A DNA stretch of 64,000 nt from Anagrus nilaparvatae (Eukaryota; Arthropoda; Insecta; Hymenoptera; Mymaridae): assembly GCA_022575985.1 (NCBI GenBank), contig JAKSXM010000137.1, positions 18,184,001 to 18,248,000 of the forward strand. The letters are read 5' to 3'. The first letter of the stretch is position 1. Every line of letters starts with the position of its first letter. The position numbers were made by a program, and so were the translations under genes. Below are positions 40,561 to 55,500 of the stretch, piece after piece. The notes under the pieces were generated by a model. It ran no database searches and was not told the origin of the DNA. It saw nothing but the letters and a program-made list of their open reading frames with translations.

Positions 40561-43500
40561 ATGGCAGATAGCGGAATAAAACGTAATATTCCTATTAAAT
40601 TAGGTGATTTTAGCGTCATTGATAGCGAATTCTCAAATATTAGAGAACGTTTTGACGCTGAGATGAGAAAAATGGAAGAAGAGATGACCAAATTTAGAAG
40701 TGAACTTATGAACCGTGAAAGTAACAATTTTTTCAAGAGTACAACTAGGTAAAAAAATTTTTTTTTAATATTTTCAAATTTATTATTATTATTTTTTTGC
40801 AATAATTATTTTTTTAACAAAAAAAAATTTTTTTTTAAATAAAAAGATGTCAAGTGTTGTATATCAAATTTAAATAATTTTTTATTTAAAAATTACATAA
40901 AAAACTTATTCTTCATGTAAAAAAAATTATATATATATATATATATAAATACAGTGTAGTGTCTTACAGAGGCCTTTACCTTATAAGGACAGGTCGTGAG
41001 TTTGAATAGTAGTACTTTGTAATTACAATAAAAAGCGAATAGAGATATTAAAAAAACGATAAAATAAAAAATTTTTTAAATAAAATTAATTAATATTAAT
41101 GTTTTAAATGTTTTAATTAAAAAGTTTTAATTGTTATATTTGTTCAAGATGTAATCTCATTTATTTTAATGTAATTTAATATTATTTATGTTTTTTTTTT
41201 AATTGTGTTTGTATAATTAATTAAGTTTTATAGATAATATTGAATCTTTTTAATGACAGTGTTTTTTTCTTCTAATGGATACATTTTTTAAGTACACTGT
41301 TGGGTTGCTTTGCTTGAGTATTGAGAGCCCCGGTTAGGGCCCTGATAAATTGGTTTTTTGTTACTGGAGGGGAAACGTTTTTATTATATAGGGGACTTTT
41401 TTTATATAGAATTTAAATTCTATTAGGGAGCAATTGATACTTTTTCTTTTTAATTCAATTTCGGAGTTCGTTTCCCACATTTTTACCCTAAAAATTCAAT
41501 TTTTTTATCCAGTTTATTTTTATCTTCAGAAATTTTAGTTTTATGGCTTTTTTAGAGTCCAAAATTTCACTGAATAGTCCAAATAAAGTACTTTTATTAG
41601 CATACGTGAAATATTTAAGAGTTATTTTAAGAGATAGCTTTGATTTACCAGGAAAAATTAAGTGTCATTTCGAACGTCATTTATCTAATTAAAAAAAATT
41701 CTTGGAATTTCGGCTTATTTATAGGCTCGTTTAGAATTTTAGAAATAACGACAGCGAATAATTAACGTTTTATGCCTGCTCATAACATTTTAAAAAATAT
41801 CTTTTTGCTCTCGATTTGCTCTAAAAATTTTTTATCTAATTCATGTCGTTTTGCCACCTGATAGATAAAAAAACAGTCGACTCATATCTAATCAGTGTAG
41901 AAAATTTTTTCCTTGCTTAAATTGCATAAAAATTTGCATAAAACTAACTTATTATTTACATTTTAAAAAAAATTTTTAAGCCAATGCTGTAAATTAAAAA
42001 GCAAAATTTATCACAAAGATTTTACAGTGTTAAAAAAAATTCTTTAAAGCTTAGATAATTTTTTTTATTCATAAATCTATCTTCCCATTATCATGTAAAT
42101 TAATTTTTTAGTTAAACAAAAGGCAAAAAAAAACGTATATAATAAATCATTAACTTTTTCAAGTAAAAAATTACAAAAATTTCATTTAAGAATTTCAATA
42201 TTTAAAAAAAATATTTTTGATAAGATAAGAAATTCTTTTGGCACACTTTTAAAACATTGTCTTCAAAAAAGTAAAAAGAAACCAGTAAACTTGATAACAT
42301 TTTAATAAAAAAAAACGTTTGAATAAAAATCATAATTGAATTAAAAGAATTTTATCAATACAAATTGTGTGACATTGACAATCAAATTAAAATTATTTTA
42401 ATTAGTATTATTTTTTTAGTAGCTGCAACCTCGTGTTTGACGAACATTAGCAACTGACTATTATTATTATTGTACTTGTGAAGTTTCTTTTTACTTTTTT
42501 TTGTTGGCACAATTATTTTATTGATTTGATTAAACGAAAGCAACAAGTTTTTCCATTAAAAATAAAATTAGGTTTTCTATAAAATAACGTCAAACTTATA
42601 TGAGCAATAAAAAAATCAACAATTTTATTTAGATAATTAATGTTTCGAGTAATTATACCTCAAGTCGTTATTTTCATTATTTTAATGAAGGGTCATAAAT
42701 TATACAGATTTTAATTTAACTATGTGTACAAATATAATTAATTTATACAGTCGTGACCTTATTTTTCTAAACTAACGATTTTTTCTTTTTGTTTTTGGAC
42801 TATTAAAACCAATTTTTTTCTTTTTATATCCTTTTTTTTATGATTTATTTAATTTTACAAACATTCAAGGTCCGAAATGTATCGATTTTTTATTGTAGAA
42901 ATAAGAAATAAGTTAATTTGCTTGTTGAAAAATTGTCGCTCTGCATATTGTAAATGTGGCTATAATTGGCATATATAAAGCATATTATTGTTTATAACTT
43001 GATAAAAATTTATTAAACTCTTTAAGATCATTAAAAAAAGTTTATTTCATAAATTTATTATTATATGGCCAATAAAAATAAGTTAAACGATTAAATTATA
43101 ATTTATTTTAACCTAATTTAATTATTTTTCTTTTTTGTTCTATTGAAATTCCTTTTTATTTTATCTTATAATAAAATTATTGTGCTCAATTTATGGCTTA
43201 ATTAATATTAATTTTTATAAGTTTTGATTGTGATTGAAATTTTTAGTTCGAGGCCTTGGGTGTTTAAAAAGTGAATATTTGCAGATAAATGTAAAATAGC
43301 GCCCAAGATGCAGCTGAAAATATTTCATTATACTTATCGCATAATGGTTAAAAATTTATAACTTGACAAAGGTCCTATGGGTTTTCAGGAATTGTAGATT
43401 TTACACTGTCGAATTTCAGCTTTAATTTCCGCTAACTTTCCTAATAGTAAATTAGCCAAAAAATTATTCGCCGCATGTCCGTTTAAAATTATAAGCGTTA

Positions 43501-46500
43501 AAAATTTAGACATAATATATGGTTTTAAAAATTTGCCCTTTTAATTTATTGTATATTATAAATTTAAACAAATTTGGGTTACTATCTAAGGAAAACACGC
43601 GAGACAATTTAACAATTGAGTAAATTGCTTGTATAAGGCAAGACGGTGGAAAATCGGGCAATATTATAATATTGATAATAATTATTCTTATGACTCTTCT
43701 ATTAGTATTGATAATTTAATAACCTTAATTTTTTGCTTCCTTAATAAAAGCAGAACAACCAATAACTTCCTATTATAATGCTTAATTTTTTATTTTTTCA
43801 TAAATTTGCGAATTAGTCCAGTCAAATCACGGGGGGGGGGGTGTATATTTTTTGGCCACCATCAGATTTGGTCTATTACTTTAATTTTTTGTGTTGTTGA
43901 TCACGAATTTCTGGGTCTTTTCTATGAAAAATTGGGGCTTCACCCTTAAATTATCAAAAACTACCCCTAAAACGGAGTATTTTTGATGTATTCGAATTTT
44001 GAGAGGCCAGATTTAGTACATAATATGCATTCTTTGGGTCGCTGATCACCAATTTTGGGATCCTTCCTACTAAAAATTGGCAATTCACTCTTAAATTAGC
44101 AAAAACTACTTCTATAAGGGGTATTTTTGATTCATTTCACATTTTTGCAAATATAAGGGTGAAGTATTAATCTTTAGTAGACAGAATCCTGAAATTCATG
44201 ATCAGTGACATAAGAAATCTATTTGGACCAAATTTGGACACCCAAAAAGCACGAAAATAGCAAAAATACCCCTTAGGGGTAGTTTTTGCTAATTTAAGGG
44301 TGAAATATTAATTTTGTAAAAAGTCCCCGAATTTCTTGATCAGTGACCCAAAAAACCCATGTGGACCTAATCTGGCCACTCAAATTTCGAATACATCAAA
44401 AAACCCCTTTTATGGGGTAGTTTTTGCAAATTTAAAGATCTCAATTTCTCATAGAAAAGACCCCGATTTTCGTAATCAATTATCCCAAAAACCTATAGTA
44501 GACTAAATCTGGTGGTGGACACAAATTATACAACAAAACTGTGATTTGACTGGAGTAAATCTCTAAATCGAGCTTTAGCTAAAAATTAGGGATGCTTGAT
44601 TACCCGAACTGTGCTGGTCCGAAAATTCGGATTTTTTTTTAATTTTCCGAATTTTTATCCAGGGAATATTTTGATCCTCTCTGTATTTATAGACATTTTT
44701 CGAAAATTTTTTGGGCTTAACTTTATCTGACTAGATCTGAAAAAAAGGCCGAACTTCCGGTTCGAATTCCCAACATTTCAGCTAACCACACACCTCTACT
44801 AACAACTATCAAGGAACTAACAAAAACTTATCAAAAAATCTAGATAATATTATCATAAAACTAGTAAATATTTATTAGAGTTTGAAAGTTATTAAAAATT
44901 TCCAAGTGTAAAAAAGTATCGATTTTTCATAAATAATAATATTTTAACATTGAGAAAAATTTAGTTATTTATTCTTATCACGAGACCATAACACTTGCCA
45001 CTCGCACTTGTTTATTTAACAATATATCAGGCAATATATCGATTAAAAAAGTAATTTAATATTATCAACCCTTATTCAAACACACAAGCAGCTATTTAAA
45101 ATATTACTTATTCAATTAACGATTTTTTTTCCAACACATAAAATTATGTCCATTTAATTTTTGATATTATCTACATAAACTACGGTGATTACGTTATAAA
45201 AATAATTTATTTACTTGCTATTATTTGCAATCAATAATTCAATCCATGAACTTACACAATACCTTACTGAATTATAATACAAATTAACAGCGCGAAGAAA
45301 AACAAGAATCTGGGTTGCCCTGAAAAAAGCCTTGTTTTTCTTTAATATGAAAAAATTTGTTTATTTAAAAATTAATAATTTTTTTTTTTAACGATGATAT
45401 CATCAAAAATTTACGTAAACTGTAGGTAAAAAAAAATCCATTTTAAATAAAAAACAGTAGTGATTATCGTAAATTATATTTTCTTCTGTTTAAAAAATTC
45501 ATTTATTGTTGAACACATGTAATTTCAATTTTGGAAAATAATATTTAAAAGGAGTGGTGTCATGTGTCATAAATTTTTTTTATTTCTATTTTGTGTGTGC
45601 CTGCATTTAAAACACTAAAAAATTTTTATTATCATTATTAACTCGAGAGTAATAGCTGTAGAAACATAAAATAAATGCTTCGATTTTTCGTACCCAAGGT
45701 TAAAAAAAACATTACCATATTGATGCATCTAATTTTAAACAATTAAAATAAGGTTATTTAAGAAAAATTCTTCGTTTTATTTATATATATAAGCGAAATA
45801 TATAAAATAAAATCCACACTATTTCACGCAAGATCATTAAAAAAACTTATAATAAAATGACAGTATTTTAATTTATATTAGTTTTTAGTAGAATACCAGA
45901 GCTCAGACAGTAGTGTAGTAACATTTTTTTAATCACACTTGTTAGTGTTTTTTGTGTCTATAAGATGATTGGTGAAATGTACAAAAATGATTTGTATGGT
46001 CCAAAACACAAAACAGTGTTGACCTACCGGTATGTAAATTTTAAAAAATAATAATTCTGCGCATTTATTTATTTATCACTCATGACTTTAAATTATTTCA
46101 AGTATTCGCTTATTTTATGTTTTTGCATAACATTTTTTATAAACAATAATTACTTACATATGGGAAAATTGATTTGACTTGAAGTATTATATTAATAAAA
46201 GAATTTATGATAGTTGATGATTGATTACATATTTTATGTAATGTGTGTATTAAATAATGCAATTATTTATTTATTGTAAGAGAGACGTTAATTTGATGTT
46301 TTTATCAAATCAATTAAATTTTTTATTTATTACATAATTCATTTTTTAAATATACTTCCTCTCGATCTGAGTTATTTTTATAATTTCTTTTTATAGAATT
46401 ATTTAATATTTATATAGGAGGGTGATGTCAATTTTTATTATGACATATTTTATTTTAATTGTTTTTTCTCTAAATATTATTAATTTATGATATCTTTAAA

Positions 46501-49500
46501 ATAGATTTTTTGATTTATGGATCTTTTTTTATTGATTTATTTGGTACTATTTTAGGATACATGGATATTTTTTAATTGAATTTTTAATTGATTTTTATTT
46601 TTGGGGGGTTTAAGTTGGATCTTTAGAGATTTTTTATTTTTTTGTTTAGAATAATCGATATTTTATGGTAATTTTGGGTTTTTCTGATTATTCTTGATCT
46701 TTGATAATATGATAATTTTATCTAAGAATAGATCATCAATAAACAATTAGCTGATTAACCTTCTGTTTTATATTAATATAATGCTTATTAAATAAACATG
46801 AAATATGAATTTTCACATCCAGTAAGGTATGCATCTCATATCTGCAATTAAACCATAACTTCTGATTACAATAACTGAAATTCCACTAGCATAAAATATG
46901 GAAATAGTGAGGGACATTATTATTCTCAAGGTCATAAATGTAAGGTCGCATCTTAGAACGTTCGCAAAATATAGCAAATGCGAGACAAAATGTCATTGAT
47001 ATAGGTTATTCCTAAAGCTGGAGAATACTAGAAAATCAAAAAAACTTTTTATTTAAGATTTTTTTTTCTTCTTCGCCATCAAACCGCGAATATGCTGAAA
47101 AAATCGTGATAAAATATCTAAATACTAAATTTTTTTTTGAAAACTTAAAGCTTGTGGAAACTTTTTGAGAACTATCTCGAGAACTATAAAACCTATTTTC
47201 GTCAAAAATTACAATTTTGGTAGCAATTTAAAATTTCGGTTAATTAGATTAAGATTAAGATAAAGAGTTTCGGTTTACAGGGCTTAAATGTAACACTTGC
47301 ACCAAAAAAATGAGACTTTTTATAAAACATTGAGCCCTGCATTTCTAGGCCCAGAAGCCCTAGAACAGAGGGTGGGCGGCATGTTTTTTTAAAATAATAA
47401 ACTCATCCATAACCATTTCGTTCAATTTGGTAATGACTATATCAAGGGCTTTACCAATGAGAACTTCCTTTGTTAGTTATTTTCCGGACATTTCCCTCCT
47501 CAAAAGGAGTAATTTTTTGAAAATTTCCCCCAAAAATACTTTTTTGATTCACCAAAAAATATAAAACAATTAAATAATAATTCAAAAAGATAAAAAACTT
47601 TTTTAATTACAATTAAAAAAAAATAATAAATATTCTGTTTACATAATAAGTGACATTAAGTAATATTAAACAAAAATGTACTTATATTATTATATTGGAC
47701 AATAAATTGATTATTATCATTGATGTAATAATGAAACAATAATTACAATTAAACATTATTATTATTATTTGAGTAATTTTAAACGTGCATACTGAAAATT
47801 AGATTTTAATTACAATTAAAATAGTTATAAAAAAAAAAATTTTAGTCTTCACACTTGTCATCTTTTTATTTATTAAAAAAATACATTTATTTAAGTTAAC
47901 CAATTTTTTTAAATAAGTACTAGAAATATTAAGTCAATTATATAGTTTCAGGGTTATACTTCCTGTATAACTCAAGTTATTTAACAATTTTATAAATTTT
48001 TAAGAATTAAATAGATTTTTAAATATATTTTTAATTAGTAAATGTCAGGAGTGTGTGGGAAATGAAAATTTTTGGTACCTAAGCTTTGTATTGGTTTAAA
48101 TTTTTATACCCGAAATTTCTATTATCCACTCACTCCTTGCAAATATATTTTAGTTGAAAATTAATTATTTCGCAATAACAATCATGTATCAGGGAATAAT
48201 TATTAGCAATTTTTAGAAACAAATGAGTAGTACAAACTGAGTAATAACATTTCCTAAATAGTATATTTTGTACCAAGGATAAATGTTGTAACACATTTAC
48301 TTTAGCTTCACTTGAATTTCGGATTCAGAAATGATATAACCTTACATTGATTTTTTTAAAATTTTGAAAATAGTAGAATTAAAAATAATGACAGTAAAAT
48401 AATTTTTAAAATGTTATCCTCACTACAAAATGTACTGTAATTTAGAAACTGCGGTTTTTGTAGGTTAGGTTTATAGTTCGGTTTATAGATCAATTTTTCG
48501 AAATAATTTTTTATCATATGTACATTAGATAAAAAAATAAGCATGAAATTATTCTTCTGTAAACTTTGATATACTAATATAGTATTTTTTATTAATTAAT
48601 AAAAAAAATTAGCTAAATAAAAAATGGATTATGCAATACTGTTGTGCGTAAAATTTTCTTTTGATTTTTTAATAATTTGTTTTACTTCGCTCAGACTTGC
48701 AAAAAATATCCTTTTATGTAACAAGTGCCTAAAAGTTATACCGCGTGAAGACGATGACTCGTTAGCCTTTTGTTCTAGTTTCGCGCTAAAATTTACGCAC
48801 TTGTTGCATAATAAACTATTTTTAAAAAGTATTTATTAATATTTAATATAATAGAAACAATTAATAAGAATAATTTAATCTAACACACTTAATATTTGCA
48901 TTATATAATTACTTTGCACACTACTTGCTGACGCGTGGGATGGCTACTAACTGAAAAATTAAAACAAATTTCCTAAAATACAAAATTGAAAATACATTAA
49001 ATGAATGAATAATAAAAAAAAATAAAATAAAAGTCGACATCACACAACCACAGAGCAGAGGACGTCAACAACATCGAAAACGGAAAATTGGGACAATAGT
49101 ACTAAAGACTTTCCAAAGAAGTCGTCTGCCTTCGACAGCTTCAAAAGGTGAAACAAATGCTACACAAAACAGCAGCACCAAAAATAAAAAGAAAAAATAA
49201 AGATAACTACTAATTTAAAAATGAATTTTTTTTTTTATTTTACTTTACACATTTTTATTACATCACAGTCAGATAAACCAGAATTTATGATCATCGTTGT
49301 CGCCTGCATTTTTTTTTCATTGGTATGCTTCAAATGCTTCGCACATTTTTTTTGCATTTCGTTTTTTTTAAAATTATTATATAACAATAAAATTTTTAAA
49401 TATTCAAAAAACACTTGTATAATTAACACGCAAAAATTAAAGCTTCTTTCACACTTTATTATGCCTTGAACCAAGCTCTGCAAAATTTTGCAAAAGATTT

Positions 49501-52500
49501 TTTTGGGGTGTATGGCTATTTTGGCTTATTTTTTAAAAAAGCTTGCATTATTTTTGCAGATAAATTTTTTTGGATTGTAAGAGAGGCAAGTAGGACTCTT
49601 TTGGATGTATTTTTTTCCATCCGAATTCGAATGATTCTAAATGATACCCAAGTATTAAACTTGCCTTTCTTATATAATTGTATTCTTGTGCGTTGTACCT
49701 GACATTGTAAAGGCAGTGGGATAATGGGATGTTCACGAAGATGTTCATTTATCATTTGCGAATGGTGAAAAATTAGAATTAGTACAATCACAGTGTCTTA
49801 TAATTAATTTGGGAAAATTTCCTTAGCAAATTAGAAATATATAGTTTGTATAACAATATGTTTATGAAAATTATAGAATTAGATTTTTTTTGCTTTGAAA
49901 TCAATTTATGTTCCTGTTTCATTGCACGATTTTATATCACATATTTTATTGATTATCGTTTAATGACGCAAAAATTTAATTCAAAAAAATTTAATCCATT
50001 GCTGCTTTTACTGCAAAACGTTTCATGAAGTTGATAAGAGCTCAGACAGATGCGATTGAAACAGAGGTTTTTGTAAATTTACCTAATTAAATTTATCTAA
50101 TTAAATGTGATGATTCAAATACCTTCAAATACGCAAAATGCAGCAATGGATTAAATAAAAAATGTATGAAATAAGGGATAAAATATAATAGATAAATATA
50201 ATATAAGATAAAATAGAAAATAATTTATAGCAAAAAATTATACAAAGAGTTCAAAATTTGATAATTTGATAAATAATCCATTCAAAATACGGGGGGTTTT
50301 TTAATATAGGTTTTTCACGTCGCTGATCAAGAATTTCAGGGTCATTTTGTAAACAAATGTGTGGAACACCCTTAAATTTTTAAAAACTACCCCTAAAATG
50401 GGGTATTTTTTATATATTTGGTCCGTATGGGTTTTTTGGGTCGCTGATCAAGAATTTTGGTGATTTTTTTAGATGAAATTAATATTTCTTCCTTAAATTA
50501 GCTTGCGAAAATATAAAAAATAGCCCTAATAGGGGTAGTTTTTGCTAATTTGAGGGTGAAATATTGATTTTTCATAAAAACAATCCCGAAATTCTCAATC
50601 AGCCACTCAAAAAACATATATCGACTAAATATGGACCTCGATATGGACGCTCAATAGTCAAAAATAGCAAAAATACTCCTTTCGGGGGGTAGTTACAGCT
50701 CATTTAAGAATGAAATATTAATTTCACCTATAAAATTCACAAAAATCTTTGATCTGGGCATTCAAAGAACGAATATATAAAAAATACCATATTTTTTGGG
50801 TTGCTTATTCAAATTCAAGAGTGTTACAAACCAAATTTATGGGTGCCACAAAATGGCCCCGGAATCAGTGACCCAAAAAACCTATACTAAGCTAAATCTC
50901 TTTCTATTATTTGCCAGTAATAATACAAACAAACCCGTATTTTGACTGGAGTAAAATCATCGTAACTGGAAAAAATTACATTTCAGTTGCTAAAATTAAT
51001 TTATTCAGTTTTTTATCATTCTTTTGCAAAATATTAAATTTATAGATTAGAAATTGGTTACTTTTTTTTTTTTAATTACAACCATATTTTCTCATCTCGG
51101 ACGAAAAACTGACGTATAGGTAAAATCCTTGGCCAGAAAAATGAAAGTCTTAGATCGCAGTTGACCATCCTAAGCTTTTGAGTCATTTTTATTTTTAAAT
51201 TAAAATATACTTTTCTATTTTATCTTACAATTTTATACTATTTAATAAAATTCGTTCATTTGACGATTTTTCACAAAATCAAAGTAAATTAACAAAATTT
51301 AAACCCAGTTGATAAAGATTTCTAATAAAAAACCAAATATTTTTCTTTGTTCTTGGAAATGCAGCTCAACAACACAGAGCAGTCACAATAACAGTTCATT
51401 AAGTCCCCAACAAGATTCAACCTGGTTAGATGGTCTTAACAGTCCATTAATCCAAGATGAAGGAGACAACAAGACACTTAAACTCAGATTTGATGTTTCA
51501 CAATATACACCAGAAGAAATTGTCGTCAAAACTGTAGATAACAAGTTACTCGTAAGTACTAAAATTTTTTTAGCATCCTAATTTATTAAAAATTCTCTTT
51601 TATCAGATAGCATTCAAAATTAATTTCGATTCACCTATAAAATTAAAGCTCTTTTCACAATGCAGGTATAAAATTTTAAAAACTGGCATCAAAATTAATT
51701 AAAGATTTAAAGTTTTCAAATGAATAGATGATAAAATAGTTTCAAACAATTTGAAAAAATAGAAAATAACATACATTTTTTACACTTAATCGAGCAATTT
51801 ATAACCGATTAATATTAATTAGTGCAGAAAATTAATTGCGTTATACTTATTTCTTGTCTCATATCTTATCAAGTTGTAGACCACCAACATTTATTAATGT
51901 TGACAATGCATGTAATGTCAAATTATTCACATGTGCTCTCAAAATGTCTAAAAATATTATCAAGATGGAATTCATTTCCATCAATGGCTTTCATAGCCAT
52001 TTTGAATGGACAAGTTTTTAGCGCGGATGTAAAAAATTTGTATAAAAATCTCGGAAATATACAAAGTAATGCTATCAAAATTATATTTATTACATTATTT
52101 TAACTAAAGAATTGTACATAATCATAATAATATTTTTATTAAACGTATTCTATATAATCATATTCTCGGCAGCAAAGAGTGCATTTTGATAATTCTTTCT
52201 TTCGCCAATCTTCCAAACAATCGCAACAAATAGCTTTGTGACCACAAGGCCTAAAAGTGTAGACAACTGGTTTATTGTTCAAACAAATTGTGCAGTAATG
52301 TAAATCATCATTATTTATACTACCAGAAGCTAAAAATAATAAATCAATTAATTTTTTTTGAAATTTATTAACACAACATTAGTATAAAAAGGACTTACAA
52401 CTGTCATCATTTGTTTCTTCCAAGCTGTTTTTCATAGCGAATTCTAAAGTCAATGCATCTAGTTCTTCATAATTAATTGGGGACTATAAAAAAATTATAT

Positions 52501-55500
52501 TCTAAATTTATATTTGGTTGACTTAATTAATTGTATATTAAGTACCAAAGGCGCAAAAATTTAGGTATACTAGCACGATCAGTAGCACGAGTGCACGTCG
52601 AAGCTGGACACGAGTGATGTGTTCACGCTAGTGCCTAAAGTTTTTAGCCCATGCCTAGGATATTTTTTGACTGTCTAGGCGTAAAACGAGCGAATGAAAA
52701 TCCGTGCAAAGTTTTACGCCCGGGAAGGTAAAAAATATTTCATACTCACCAAATCAAGATCTGAAGTTTCATAACTTATCAAACTCAGTGCTAGAGCCTT
52801 TTCCAATTCTTCATCATAATCCTCGTCGTAATCCTAAATTAATTTTTAAATTATGAGTAAATAAAATTTAATTTATGAATTATACAATTATGTTTTTAAA
52901 AAAACTTACTGAAAAATCATCTATTTGACTTAAAGAATTATTCATGGCTTGATTAAGATCTTCACCTTCATTCAAATTTTCCTGATCCTATAATGACATT
53001 AAAATTTTAAAATAATATTCAATAAATTTAATTTCATACTAATGAAAAAATATGTCTAACCTGAATTTGGTTACTCGAATCAACAGATCTATTTATGGAC
53101 GTTGAGGTGGGTCTGTAATTATCAAATTTAATAAATTTATTCTTATACTATCCTTTCTTAACCTGGCTAGAAATCTAATAAGGCATTTACGTTTCTAAGG
53201 TAGGGTTTTTACAAATTTAAGTATAGGACATTTATGTGACCCTTAACCTTACAAGGGTCACATAAATGACCTATACTTAAATTTGTAAAAGTTAATTATT
53301 TTTACTAAAAAAATTGTTTACTTGCCTAGTAATAGCTATTCTATTTCCATAATATAGTTCTTGTTTTTCTTTTCTAATTTTTGGTATTTCCAATTCTACA
53401 TTTTTTCTTAACTCTTTCTCCACCCTAAGCACTTTTGGCAATTGATGAACAATTTCAACTTTTTCTTCTTTTGTCCTTAAGGTTTCATTTCTAAAAATTT
53501 AAACTTAATCTTATAAACTTGTAATTACATTTTTAAAATATTTTATAAATACTTGCATTTTCTGACAATCAGAACAATTTTTTTCACATCTTCGTACGCC
53601 ATCAGAAAAGTTATGATTAGCCAAATTTTTATCATGAATGCTCTTCCTTACTTCTGCTGCCTGTGCTGTTGCATGTAATCGTGCTTCTTTTATCTTTGAA
53701 AGCTCTTTGCTTAAAACCTTTTAAAATTTAAAATTTTAAATTATTGAATAAGATTTTATGTTGACAAAATTTTACTTTACCTTTGGAATTTTTGAAAAAT
53801 TATTTTCTTGTTGAACAGCTCTAAATAAACAGAAAACAAAGTTTTAAAATTTGCAAAATGGTAAATTAATTTATACTTACTCAGAATGTACTGCACTTTC
53901 TTCCTGACTTTTTTCTGATGAATTATTATTTTTAAGGTATTTTTCATGTTCTTCTTTTTTAATTTTTAATACTTCTGCTATCTCTGTGTTAAAATTGAAT
54001 CCATTGTTTTCTGTTTGGTTTTTTTCCTATTCAAAATTAATATAAATAAATAATTATAATTTGTTTTTAAAATAATCTATTTATAGCTAACTAAAAACTT
54101 AAAAATAACTTACCTTTTCATTATTAATGGGATGTAGAATTTCAAGAATATTTGTTGTTATTTCTTGGATTTTTTTATCTTTTTTTGAAGCCTCTTTCAA
54201 ATGTTGAATACAATCATCATTTTTTGATACAATATTTTTAATAGACTCACAGTTTTTAATAATAGCTTCCAACAGCTAAAACACAAATTAATATAATATT
54301 TAATTAAGTATACCTAAATTCAATAAAACTTGTGATGTACAAGAATTAATAAATATTACCTTAACTGAAAAATAGCATACATGCAAATTATAACTATTTA
54401 TTTTAAAAAATATGCGTGCCACAACATCATCATTGCTAAAAAAATTAAATGTTTATACTATCAGTTGAAATAAAAAATGAAAAATATTATAATTGTAGCT
54501 CCAAAAATTATAGAAAAGTTTATCCTATATAATATGTAAACTGTAATTCATTAGTTATTATCTCACTTAATCTAGATAAAACATAATACACTTACTTGAT
54601 TTTATTATTGTTTATATAATCGCATATTTTTAATATGGAGTTTTTGTTTTGCTGTAACTGATTGACTTTTATCGTATCATCTACTCAAAAGCAAATAATT
54701 TAATATTTAATATGATAGTACTACTAATATGTTGAATTCATCAACAAATTGGTTACAAACTTACCAAAAATTTCCCAAAAATCCATTTCATTTAATTTTA
54801 CAATTTCATTTGCGTCTGAAACTTTATCTTTTAATGCAGTTGTCACTTCTGCACGGCCAAGATATTTGTAATATAAATGTTTATTTCTACTTGTAAATTT
54901 TTACACTCTTAAACACATGTGAGTAACCCGGTGCAAACTTTAATTAAATATATAATTTTTAATTAAATAAAAAATCATATATTAACAATGAAATTTATCA
55001 AGATTCGCAAGGGAATGACACTAAAAATCTCAATCAGTCCATGTTCCTTATTCCCCTGTTCATCCCTACTCCAAAAAAACCGCACTGCATTTCGGAGATT
55101 TACCGGTAAAATTTGAATGTTTCAAAAATCAAAATATTACTGATTCACTTAAAAGTTATAATTAAACTTGTTATTAAACTAAAATATTGGCAATTTGTTT
55201 ATTTATGGCATAATTTTATATGCGCGGAATTGGCGCCAAAATTGTCGTTAATTTAAAATTGTTCTGATGGTAAATTTTTTAAATTTTTACACGAAAAAAA
55301 AACAGATCTGTGTGTATCATCTATTTTGAAATAATTTAACTTGATTTTAGTATTGCTAATATTTATCCCCGTCTATTTCCCTTTTATATTTTTCGGTTCC
55401 AAATTAAAATAGCTCATTTTCGACTTTTAAATCACGTGGAACTATAAGTTTGTTAGAAAAATTTTCTGTTAAAAAATGTGCTCAGAAATCGTGCTTTGCT

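Noticed and set aside
46958..46967. GAACGTTC as a second heat-shock element
   Set aside because: Only two units and far from any start site, so it is weak evidence.
49221..49791. Overlapping ORFs on both strands
   Set aside because: AT-driven, low-complexity translations with no start context, splice partners or motifs.
51309..51364. ATG upstream of exon 2 as a start of the heat-shock gene
   Set aside because: It crosses the acceptor of exon 2 and adds intron sequence. The spliced form matches the family.
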